Program-made: the position numbers and the translations under genes
Notes under the pieces: generated by a model
Told to the model about the DNA's origin: nothing
Database searches by the model: none
The model's input: the letters and a program-made list of their open reading frames with translations, nothing else
Source of the DNA: Geosiphon pyriformis
Lineage: Eukaryota; Glomeromycota; Glomeromycetes; Archaeosporales; Geosiphonaceae
Direction of reading: 5' to 3'
Length of the DNA stretch: 64,000 bases
Assembly (NCBI GenBank): GCA_016748015.1
Contig: JAAOMT010000657.1
Span: 19,185-83,184 of the forward strand
Shown here: positions 54,343 to 63,408 of the stretch, piece by piece
Layout: each line of letters opens with the position of its first letter
How positions within the stretch are numbered: the stretch's first letter is position 1

Positions 54343-54903
54343 TTAGGGCCAGCAGATCAGCTTGCCATTCACAATGATTCCTTCTTTGTCAGCTTTAATA
54401 TTATCCAGTAGCTTGCCATTGCTGGTGAAGGTAGTGTATGCAAGTTCAGCAGTTTCTTCTTGTTCCTCTTGTTCTTCTTCTTTATTACTCTCTTCATCAT
54501 CTGATTCATCTGATTGTTCTTTTTTTTGATTCTGTTTGTTTGCTGGGGGAGTTGTCCAATGACAGCATTTAACTACTATGGGCTTCTCACCATATCTGAT
54601 GGTTAATTCACACAGTTCATAGTCGAGTAAGGCTTTTGTTTTCTTGAGCCACTCATTGTCAACAATGATGGTGTATTTTTTTGCTTCAGAAACCTCCATG
54701 TCAGTTTTAATACTGATGTCATTGATGCGAACAGAAATAGTTTTAACAATACCAAGACTTTTTTTTTTATTGCCATGTACATTGGTTATAGATCTAGTAG
54801 AAGATTCGTCAATTTTTCTGCCAATTGCTTCTAAGAAATGTTTGGCAATGACACTCATGGATGATCTACTGTCTAAGATTAAGTCAATGAAATAACCAGC
54901 CAC
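54343..54903 (-). pseudogene. TE9 retropepsin-like protease and acidic linker
   Basis: A 186-codon open frame. FIDLILDSRSSMSVIAKHFLEAIG has DSR where TE6 keeps DSG. TIIVDNEWLKKTKALLDYELCEL is the second block. The Glu/Asp/Gln-rich linker follows. The loss of the active-site Gly predicts an inactive protease. Confidence 0.85.
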
Positions 54904-56920
54904 TTAGACTTTGCAAATTAAAGGAGTAATGTTGCTGTTGTCAGCAAGTTCAGCTTGACAAGAGCATTTGTTGGTTTTTGGTATTTTCTTCTTAGGGATC
55001 AGAGATTTGTGAAGATCTTTTCTAAACTGTGGATGGATCATCAGCTAGCCAAAGGTAATATGTGCTGGGGTTTCCATGAGATCTTTAACAACAGAATAAG
55101 GTCCAGATTTTTGTACTATTTCTGGAGGTTTTAGCTTTGGAGGATTCTTAAAAACTTTAGCCTTTAGTGGCTCATTATTATCAACAGTTAATGTGGATGG
55201 TTTGTTTGGATCCAAAACGAAATCAACCTTGGCTTTTTTCTTTTTCCTTGTTGATTCTGTGGTGTTAATTGCTAGTTCATTCCTGTCATGGTTATTATTA
55301 GTTAAGTTAAAGACATAAAAGGAGTTTTCTTCTGATTGGCTTGCACTCTCACCCTTTGAAGGTGTGCCTACTAGTTTAAGGCTGATAAATAATGGTTTTA
55401 ACTAGGAAATCCTTTCCAAAGAAATTGATATTGGCATGATTAGGTCTTTAATTAGAGTTATTATTGTTAATAGTTCTGTTGTTTTGATTATCATTGTTTC
55501 TGGGAACTGAAGGGGGTAAGAGAAGATTGTTGCAATCTCTTAAAAAATGTCCAGTTAATCCATAGTGATAGCACACAGGTGGGCCACGATTTTGTTGTCT
55601 TTGATAAAGTGGTTGCTGAAACTAATTGAAGCATGGCTCAAATCTGGGTCTTTGAGGTTGCTGGTTATCTTTGACTGCTTGGGCTAATGGTTCTAATAGC
55701 TGAGCAAAATTTGCTGTGAGTCTATCTATCAACTGTTCATTTGGGTCTTGAGTTTGGGCAGCAAAAGAAATAGCAGCCATTTGGGGAGCAGGAGCCATAA
55801 CAGAAGCAGAAGCAAAAACTGGAAGTGTAGATTCCAAGTGCATTCTTTGGTTGTCTTTAATTCTTTGGGCAAGTTCAATGGCCATGTTCATTGTAGGATT
55901 ATTTTTTAGAGCCAAAAGAGACCAAAGAGCATAGGATAAGTCGGTTCTCAATCCTTTTGTAAAGAAATGAATCTTTTGTTCTTCTGTCCAGTTTCTTTCA
56001 AAGTCCACTAATTTGATTAACTTTCTGATTGCTTTGGCATATTCAGTTACTACTTCTCCTGGACTTTGAGTTCTTCTTTCCAATTCCATGTGCCACTTGG
56101 ATATCAAGATTGGAGTTCTGAACTTGTTTTCAAACTGGGTTGTGAAAGAGGTGTTGTTTTCTCCAGCATTTGCTGGCATCCATCTAATGATTCTTTGATG
56201 GGCATTGACATCAGTTTTCTGTGAGAACCAGGTGGCAGAGGAGCCTTGAAGGTAGCCACCAACAATTTGAAACTTGTACTCATCATTGTATTGGTTAGCT
56301 GTAGCAGCTCTCTCAAAGTCATCCAATCATTCAATTGGATCTTGTGCATCATCTCTAAATAATAGTAGTGAAGTGTTGTTTTTTTGCCCCAAAACAGTTT
56401 GTATACCTTGGAGGGCAGCCAGAATGTTTGCTTGCATTGGATCTTAGACCATTGGTTCAGGAGTTACTGTTTGTGTGGAGTGCTCTGATTTACTTAAGAA
56501 AATATCAAAAATAGGGGCAGTTTGGTAACTTTCTTCTTCTGTTTCAAAGGAGTTTTCAACTAGTTGGTGAGCAGCAATCCAAATATGGATTTGGTGATTC
56601 AGATATTCGAAATCAGGGGGCTGTTGTTCAAAAGTTGTGGAGTATAAGAGCTGATTGATGTTGGTATTTCTTTCTTCAAAATTGTCTTTAAAATAAGCTT
56701 GATCAAAGTAATAGATGGTATAAGCTGTGTAGGTTTCAGCTGAATGCTCATTCAGAAACCAGTTTCAAAAGTCTTGAAATTGTTTACTGGATTGTTTTTC
56801 AACAGAAAAACAGATCAAGCAGAAGGGCAGAGGATTGAGTTCAATAAACTCTAGGTCGTTTCTGTTGTGTGCTGCAAAGTGTTCTTCTGATTGCTGTGGC
56901 AAGTATAAATAATCACCCAT
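54904..56920 (-). pseudogene. TE9 Gag
   Basis: An ATG at 56918-56920 starts MGDYLYLPQQSEEHFAAHN. The N-terminal domain contains CLICF and EHSAETYTAYTIYYFDQAYF. The capsid frame 55622-56326 is open (WLDDFERAATANQYNDEYK, YLQGSSATWFSQKTD, WHMELERRTQSPGEVVTEYAKAIRKLI, FFTKGLRTDLSYALW). The knuckle at 55532-55573 has its second Cys changed to Tyr and a stop for Ser. A basic C-terminal tail follows. About ten nonsense codons interrupt one frame. Confidence 0.84.
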
Positions 56921-56950
56921 ACAATAAAGAAATAAGTAAATTTTGACAAC

Positions 56951-56966
56951 CTCACAGGGAGCACCA
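56951..56966 (-). promoter_or_regulatory. TE9 primer binding site
   Basis: The minus strand reads TGGTGCTCCCTGTGAG, six bases inside the LTR edge. It is identical to the beta site although the elements are otherwise distant. Confidence 0.65.
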
Positions 56967-56972
56967 CTTTTA

Positions 56973-57649
56973 TGTTACGGGTTGGAGTAACAAGCTAATG
57001 GATAGCAAGAGAAAACAGGATTGTAGGGTGATGGAAATAATCAAAGAGAATTTCAACTTTAAAGAACAAATTGAATGAGTATGGACTCAATGTACAAGAT
57101 CAGTCTCATAAAATATCTCAGTCACTATTCTTTTCAAAGATAATTGGGGAATATGAAGGTAGAGAAATAGTCTGTACTATCAACAATTGATTACCACTGG
57201 TATAATTCTATGCCTCATGTCAGCACTTTTAGAATTCAATATTAGGTATCAACTTGTGCTTTTTAGTCATATTTATTCAAATAATCTTTAAATGCTACAA
57301 TTATATACGTCAGAAAAAAGCCAACAAGTAATCTTTTATCTTTAAAATGTTCAGATAGTTGAAGGTAGGAAAAGAAAAATTAGCGATAAGAGAAGGATTG
57401 AGATGAAAGTTGTTATTTTATTTATTCTTGATTATTCAGATGCTTGTTATTATATGCTTTTCTACAGCTAAGAAATTCATTGCTTATATAGCTATCAAAA
57501 GTGGTCAATGATCAAGTCAATGATCAAGTCAACAGTTAGGTCATTAATCAGATCAATGATCACTTTCTAAAAATAGTATGGCTAATTATATGACATCAGT
57601 GGCTAATACATGTGATAATTAATAAGAAGTATAGGTTTCAACTGTAACA
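56973..57649 (-). repeat. TE9 5' LTR (alpha family, 677 bp)
   Basis: The plus strand starts TGTTACGGGTTGG and ends CAACTGTAACA. Five 12-bp units at 57503-57562. TATATAAG on the minus strand at 57483-57490, just downstream of the array. Confidence 0.93.
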
Positions 57650-58677
57650 GTAGGGTTATCCTTCAGAGCCAAGAGAGGCCAAAGAGCATAAGATAAATCA
57701 GTTCTCAGTCTTTTCATAAAGGAATGAATTTTTTGCTCTTCTGTCCAGTTTCTTCCAGAGTCTACACACTTGATCAATTTTCTGATTGCTTTGGCATATT
57801 CAGTTACCACTTCTTCTGGGCCTTGGGTTCTTTTTTTTAATTCCATGCACCACTTGGATATTAAGATTGGAGTTCTGAACTTGTTTTCAAACTGGGTTGT
57901 AAAAGAGGTGTTGTTTTTTCTGGCATTTGCTGGCATCTATCTAATGATTTTTTGATGGGCATTAGCATCAGTTTCCTGTGAGAACCATGTAGTAGGGGAG
58001 CCTTGGAGGTAGCCACCAACAATTTGAAACTTGTACTTATTATTGTATTGGTTGGCTGTAGTAGCTCTCTTAAAGTTATCCAACCATTCAATTGGATCTT
58101 GGGCATCACCTCTGAATAATGGTAATGGGGTGTTGTTTCTTCATCCTAAAGCAGTTTATATACCTTGAAGGGCAATCAGAATGTTTTGTTGTAGAAGGTC
58201 TTGAGCCATTGGTTTAGGTGTAACTGTTTGTATAGAGTGTTTTGATTCACTTGAAAAGAGATCAAAAACAGGAGCAGTTTGATAGCTTTTTTCTTCTGTT
58301 TTAAGAGAAGTTTCTGTTGATTGATGGGCAGCAATCCAAATGTGGATTTGATAATTCAAATATTCAAAATCAGGGGGCTGTTGTTTAAAGGTTGCAGAAT
58401 ATAAAAGCTAATTGATACTGTTGTTTCTTCCTTCAAAGTTGTCTTCAAAATAAGCTTGGTCAAAGTAATAGATTGTATAAGCTGTGTAAATTTCAGCTGA
58501 ATGCTCGTTCAAGAACCAGTTCCAAAAGTCTTGGAATTGTCTGCTGGATTGTTTTTCAATGGGAAAGCAAATCAAGCAGGAGAGCAAAGGATTGAGTTTA
58601 ATAAAGTCTAGATTGTTTTTGTTGTGTGCTTTAAAGTGTTCTTCTGATTGTTGTGACAGATATGAATAATCACCCAT
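57650..58677 (-). pseudogene. TE6 Gag, N-terminal and capsid part
   Basis: ATG at 58675-58677: MGDYSYLSQQSEEHFKAHNKN (open to 58408), then after TAG a middle part (58156-58359: HQIHIWIAAHQ, YQTAPVFDLF) and capsid (57619-57936: WCMELKKRTQGPEEVVTEYAKAIRKLI, FMKRLRTDLSYALWPLLALKDNPT). It continues across TE9 at 49964. Confidence 0.84.
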
Positions 58678-58729
58678 ACAATAGAAAACAAAATAGATTT
58701 TGACAATCTTACAAAAAGCACCACTTTTA

Positions 58730-59380
58730 TGTTATGGGTTGGAATAACAAACTAATGGATAGCAAGAGAGAACAGGATTGTAAGGTGATAGAAATAATCA
58801 AAGGGAATTCAACTTCAATGAGCAAATTGAATGAGTATGGATTTAATGTGTAAGATCAGTCTCATAAAATATCTCAGTCGCTATTCTTTTTAAAAGGTAA
58901 TAAGAGGATCTGAAAGTAGAGAGATAGTCTGTACTGTCAACAATTAATCACCACTAGTATAATTCTATGCCTCATGTCAGCGCTCTTAGAATTCAATATC
59001 AGGTATCAACTTGTGCTTTTTAGTCACGTTTATTCAAATAATTTTCAAATGCTACAATTATATATGTCAGAAAAAGGCCAACAAGTAATCTTTTATCCAA
59101 AAGATGTTCAGATACTTGAAGATAGGGAAAGAGAAATTAGCGATAAGAGAATGTTTGAGATGGAAGTTTGTTATTTTATTTCTTTGATTGTCTTGATTCC
59201 TTACATTGATCTTTTTCTACAGCTAAGAGACTCATCACTTATATATCTATTGAAAGTGGTCAATAGTTAGGTCATTGATCAGGTCAATAATTACTATTTA
59301 AAAATAGGGTGGCTAATTATATGACATCAATGGCTAATACATGTGATAACTAATAAAAACTATGAGTTTCAACTATAACA
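58730..59380 (-). repeat. TE6 5' LTR (alpha family, 651 bp)
   Basis: The plus strand starts TGTTATGGGTTGG and ends CAACTATAACA. Only three 12-bp units at 59258-59293, which accounts for the 84-bp difference from the 3' LTR. TATA tract at about 59238-59246. A PBS variant is on the minus strand at 58708-58723. Confidence 0.93.
59258..59293 (-). repeat. 12-bp array, 3 units, TE6 5' LTR
   Basis: GGTCAATAGTTA, GGTCATTGATCA, GGTCAATAATTA. Confidence 0.9.
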
Positions 59381-59637
59381 ATATATTAACAGACAGCTTA
59401 CTAAAAGGACACAACTGCCAGATTAAACTGGTCACCACACTGAAAACAGAAATTGGGAAAACAACTTGAGGAAAACAATTTAAACCAATCATAGTAAATC
59501 TCTGTCCATTTTACAAAGAACTCTGCAACAAATCTTCAAATTCACCAAACCTTCAGATATCAACACCAGAATACCAAACCAGCACCAAATTATGGATTTG
59601 TTATTTGACTTGAAACTCCAAATAATCATCTGTAAAA
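59381..59637 (+). repeat. TE4 3' LTR, right part
   Basis: Begins with the TE6 target duplication ATAT and continues as in 22835-23076 (ATTAACAGACAGCTTAC, CAACTGCCAGATTAAACTGG, CAAATAATCATCTGTAA). It ends TGTAAAA, a decayed TGTAACA, followed by the TE4 target duplication ATGC. Confidence 0.92.
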
Positions 59638-59641
59638 ATGC

Positions 59642-59936
59642 CATGTTTATGGAAACAAACTAAGAAAAAGGGTAGAAAACTGTTGTTTATGGGACCAAGA
59701 GACATGTGCTTTTTGTACAAATATTGAATATACCAGAAAAAAACATGGGAAAAAAAGTAGGGTAGATTTACAATCTGTTGGGGGATGTCAGTTATCTCTT
59801 AGAGGCTGTAATGGTGGAAAACCAAAAAATTTGAATAAACTTCTTCCAAATTGCTAGAAGAGATCAAGCTAGAAAAATTCTGGCAAATATAGAAATTGAA
59901 TCATTTTTGATGGCAACTAATGGCATAGCCAATTAA
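59642..59936 (+). pseudogene. LINE ORF1 Cys-rich segment
   Basis: Reading on from ..GKC across the TE4 junction: HVYGNKLRKRVENCCLWDQETCAFCTNIEY..., with CC-x5-C-x2-C and later GGCQ and RGCNGGKP. The Cys spacing suggests a small zinc-binding module. Stops at about 59857 and 59875 break it. Confidence 0.6.
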
Positions 59937-61094
59937 ATGGCTGGTCAAAAAAAGGTTCTGATTAGAAATATTTCCTTAGATATTTCTGACAGAGAAATTG
60001 GAGCTGCCATAAAAGAATTTGAAGAGGTTAAAAAAGTCCAAATTAAAGTGGCTGGAAAATAACAATCAGCAATAGTTGAATTTAACAACCAAAAAAAGGC
60101 AACTAGAGCTGTGAACTAATGGTTAACTCTAATCAAAAAAAATGCAGTTAGGATATACCCAATAATAAGAACCCAAAAGATTATTAAGTAAAGAAAAACT
60201 TGGAAAGCTAAGTTTATTGGCCTACTACAGAACTGTACTGCCCATTATCTGAGTACTACTCTGAATTAAATCAAAATCCAATTTTGGTTTATTCTAAGAA
60301 CTAGCAAAAACTACACCAGAATGGGATGTGCTTACATAGGATTTAATAGTAAAGCCAGTTATTATAATATTACCAATAAGCCCTTGGTGATTGGAAACAC
60401 ATTGGTTTATTGGATGTCTACTAATACTAAAGAGTATTATTTTTGTTATTAAATAGGACACTTGGTCTTAAAATGTCTTACCTTACTTAAAAAAAAAAAG
60501 AAAAATACCAAGAAAATTACCAACAACATATGATTGGCCAAGTTGTATGTCAAAAAAAATGTACTAAAAAAACCCATCAAGACTTTTGGAAGAAAATTAT
60601 ATACTGAAATGGCAGCACTAAACCCAACTTATAATAAGAACAAAGCAAATTTAAGTGGATCTCAAAAAGCTGGTTCACAAGCAAACAACAAAGAAAACCA
60701 ACCAAAAAAAAAAACAGACCAGCTATAGAAGACCGAAATTAATGAATTAAGACAACAGATTAATGAAATAACCAAATTATTGAATATTGTAACTGCCAAA
60801 CTTGAAATAACTGTGAAAAAAAGAAAAAAAAAAGAAAACAAAATAGTGAACCAACTACCAAGTCATATACCAGAAAAAATAAAAAAAAGAAATAATAAAA
60901 AAGCAAACCAAGATACTACTCCCAGACATAACTTACAAGAAGAAAAAGAGGCATACAATTCAGAGAAAAAAATCAATGAAATTAAAAAAACTCTGGAACT
61001 TATTATAATACTACTAAAACAAGTAAAAAAACAGAGTAATTGGAATAGTACTACAGCTAAAGAACCTAAATCTATGGAAACAGATAATATTTAG
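59937..61094 (+). pseudogene. LINE ORF1 RRM-like domain, degenerate knuckle and basic tail
   Basis: One frame. KKVLIRNISLDISDREIGAAIKEFEEVKKVQIKV (RNP2-like VLIRNI), stop, then QSAIVEFNNQKKATRAVN (RNP1-like) fits an RRM fold. At 60430-60475 YYFCY-stop-IGHLVLKC is a CCHC knuckle with its first Cys changed to Tyr. From 60534 an open basic, Lys/Asn/Gln-rich region with heptad-like hydrophobics (ELRQQINEITKLLNIVTAKLEI) follows. It ends TAG at 61092-61094, overlapping the ORF2 frame. It would bind LINE RNA. Confidence 0.72.
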
Positions 61095-61095
61095 T

Positions 61096-62109
61096 ATATC
61101 CAATCTTAATTTAAAACAGAATATTTTCAATAATAATTCTTGGAAAATTGGAACTATTAATGTTAAAGAACTTAACAATTTTGGCAAAGCTAAAAAAACA
61201 TTACAATGGATTAAAAAAGAAGAGTTTGACTTTGTAGTCATTACAGAAACTAAACTGATTTTACTCAAAGAAAAAGAAGTGTTTTTTGGCTCTGAAAAAT
61301 ATCATGCTTTCTGGGAGTCAAGCATTGAAAAACAAATGGGAACTGGGGTGGGTATACTGGTTAAAAAATGTTGGACTTACCATATAGAGATAATTAAGGT
61401 TTATTATGGAAGATTATTACATCTAGTATTAAAATTTAGGAGTAAAATAAGTGTCTACATAGTTGGATTGTACATGTCTGCTTCAAAATTAACTACTAAA
61501 AAGGCAGTAACAAAAAAAATTAGGAAGCTTTTAGCAAACATTGTGTTAAACAATGAAATAGTTATAGTAACAAGTAATTTAAATGAAGATCTGACATCCA
61601 AATTACTTGAAAAAACATTTGCCACAAATAAAAGAAAAAAATGTTTCACTATGACAATGTTGTAACAAATAAATCTGGTAGATACACATAGAGTATATGC
61701 AGCAAACAATCCAAATAATACATGAGCATCAAATAGAGTACAAAAAAGATTAGACTATATGTTTATTGATGTTGTTACAGCTTTACTGGTTATAAACATT
61801 GGAGTGATTAATGTCAAAGAGTTAATTAACACTGATCACAAAGCAGTAATAACAATTATTTGATCTGGCAAAATATTGGCAAACATTAAAAAATTTAGAT
61901 CTGAGAGAAAAAAGAGTAGTACAACTATAATTGATGTTAAGAAAGCATTTAGAGTACAATGGAAAGCCTATACAAAAGAAACTGATCAATTAACAAATGA
62001 AGCACAAAGAAAATCAGTAGATAACAGCAATAATAATCTAAACCAGATGTGGCTTACAATCAAGAAAACTGTGTTACAAGCTGCTAATTGTCTACCAAAA
62101 AAAAAGTAA
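61096..62109 (+). pseudogene. LINE ORF2: APE-type endonuclease domain
   Basis: In the next frame: WKIGTINVKELNNFGKAKKTLQWIKKEEFDFVVITETKL (catalytic Asn and Glu), MGTGVGILV, VYIVGLYMSAS (the Tyr motif), then VTSNLNED where GDFN/GDLN is expected, so the catalytic Asp is lost. KRLDYMFID and INTDHKAV (the SDH motif as TDH) follow. Stops at 61663, 61722 and 61861. The enzyme would nick target DNA to prime reverse transcription. Confidence 0.85.
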
Positions 62110-62659
62110 GAGCCTAATCTGTATACACAAAGAAAAAATACATAGATTACAAGTTTGTTAAGATTGTTATTGATATAATTAAACAAATAAGAATAAACAA
62201 TACAGATATGCATAATAACAATGTTATACAGCTGTTGGCTAAATGAAAACAACTGAAACCTGAAGCAATAAATGCATATTTAATAACTCTCCCAAAAGAT
62301 AAGCTTATTACAGAATTACTCAACATCAAAAAAGAATACAGATCAACACTACACACTAGGATCAGGCTACAACAGCAAAGACAGATAATGAACAATATCA
62401 TCAAAAGACAACAAAACTTTGAACTAAACAAAGAAGCAATAATCAAAAACATTCTGAACAAAAAAAAACAAAAAATAATACTGGATTATGTTACTAAAGA
62501 AGACAAATTTCATGATGATCTTGATAAAATCAAAAAACTAGTAAACAAAAAAGCTTAAGGTTAAACTAAAACAAAAATTCTTGAACCTAAACTATGGAAA
62601 AGTTGGAAATATAGGTTTAAGCTAATTGACAGCATTTCAGACTATGTCTTTGATGGTAT
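62110..62659 (+). pseudogene. LINE ORF2 region between endonuclease and RT
   Basis: Degenerate sequence continuing in the ORF2 frame: FVKIVIDIIKQIRINN, LLNIKKEYRSTLHTRIRLQQQRQIMNNIIKRQQNFELNKEAI, ILDYVTKEDKFHDD. It resembles the helical linker upstream of LINE RTs. No RT motif is reached before TE10. Confidence 0.65.
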
Positions 62660-63408
62660 TGTTATGGGTTGGAGTAACAAGCTAATGGATAGCAAGGAAA
62701 AACAGAATTGTAGGGTAATAGAAATAATCAAAGAGAATTTCAACTTTAAAGAGCGAATTAAATGAGTATAGATTTAATGTGCAAGATCAATCTCATAAAA
62801 TATCTCAGTTGCTATTCTTTTCAAAGGTAACTGGGGAATCTGAAGGTAGAAAAATAGTCCGTACTGTCAACAATTGATTACCACTGGTATAATTCTATGT
62901 CTCATGTCAGTGCTCTTAGAATTCAATATCAGATATCAACTTGTGCTTTTCAATCATGTTTATTCAAATAATCTTCAAATGCTACAATTATATATGTTAG
63001 GAAAAAGCCAACAAGTAATCTTTTATCTTTAAGATGTTCAGATACTTGAAGGTAAAGAAAGGAAAATTAGTGATAAAAAAAGAATTGAGATAAAAGTTGT
63101 TATTTTATTTATTCTTGATTATTTAGATGCTTGTTATTACATGCTTTTCTATAGCTAAAAGATTCATTATTTATATAGCTATCAAAAGTGGTCAATGATC
63201 AGGTCAACAACTAGGTTAATGATCAGGTCAATAATCAGGTTAATGATCAGATCATTGATCAGATCAATGATCAGGTCAATGATTAGGTTAATAGTCAGAT
63301 CATTAATCAGGTTAATGATCACTTTCTAAAAATAGTGTGGCTAATCATATAACATTAGTGGCTAATACATGTGATAATTAATAAGAAGTATAGATTTCAA
63401 CCATAATA
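62660..63408 (-). repeat. TE10 3' LTR (alpha family, 749 bp)
   Basis: The plus strand starts TGTTATGGGTTGG and ends CAACCATAATA. The longest alpha LTR here because it has eleven 12-bp units. Confidence 0.93.
63190..63321 (-). repeat. 12-bp array, 11 units, TE10 LTR
   Basis: Eleven consecutive units, the largest array in the window, many with the palindrome TGATCA. Confidence 0.92.

Larger units (their letters stand above)
49965..57649 (-). mobile_element. TE9: Ty3/gypsy element, alpha family, complete (7.7 kb)
   Basis: Both LTRs are 677 bp (49965-50641, 56973-57649), flanked by GTAG at 49961-49964 and 57650-57653. Equal LTR lengths and array unit counts suggest a relatively recent insertion. 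All expected domains are present, with limited stops. It sits in the Gag region of TE6 in the same orientation. Confidence 0.95.
33060..59380 (-). mobile_element. TE6: Ty3/gypsy element, alpha family, broken by TE7, TE8 and TE9
   Basis: 3' LTR 33060-33794 and 5' LTR 58730-59380, flanked by ATAT (33056-33059) and ATAT (59381-59384). Subtracting nested insertions leaves about 7.7 kb, the size of TE9. Order on the minus strand: 5' LTR, PBS, Gag (58677 to 57654, resuming 49960 to 48970), protease (split by TE8), linker with zinc ribbon, RT, RNase H (split by TE7), integrase, post-integrase domain, 3' LTR. Confidence 0.93.
22216..59637 (+). mobile_element. TE4: Ty3/gypsy element, gamma family, with large nested insertions
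   Basis: 5' LTR 22216-23076, internal region 23077-32451, 3' LTR 32452-33059 continued at 59381-59637. Flanks are ATGC (22212-22215) and ATGC (59638-59641). TE5 sits in the protease/zinc-module region, and TE6, with everything nested in it, sits in the 3' LTR. Without insertions the element is about 10.1 kb, like TE3 and TE8. It has many stops and is not autonomous. Confidence 0.93.
59638..62659 (+). mobile_element. LINE segment 3 (rest of ORF1, ORF2 endonuclease)
   Basis: Continues the LINE after TE4. Contains a Cys-rich segment, an RRM-like segment, a degenerate knuckle, a coiled-coil-like basic tail, then ORF2 with an APE-type endonuclease. It is interrupted by TE10 at 62660 (left flank GTAT, 62656-62659) before any reverse transcriptase. 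Confidence 0.85.

Noticed and set aside
57619-57936. Minus-strand frame crossing the TE9 LTR edge as one gene
   Set aside because: Its C-terminal residues come from the TE9 LTR and only the part right of 57650 is TE6 Gag; the join is an accident of insertion.
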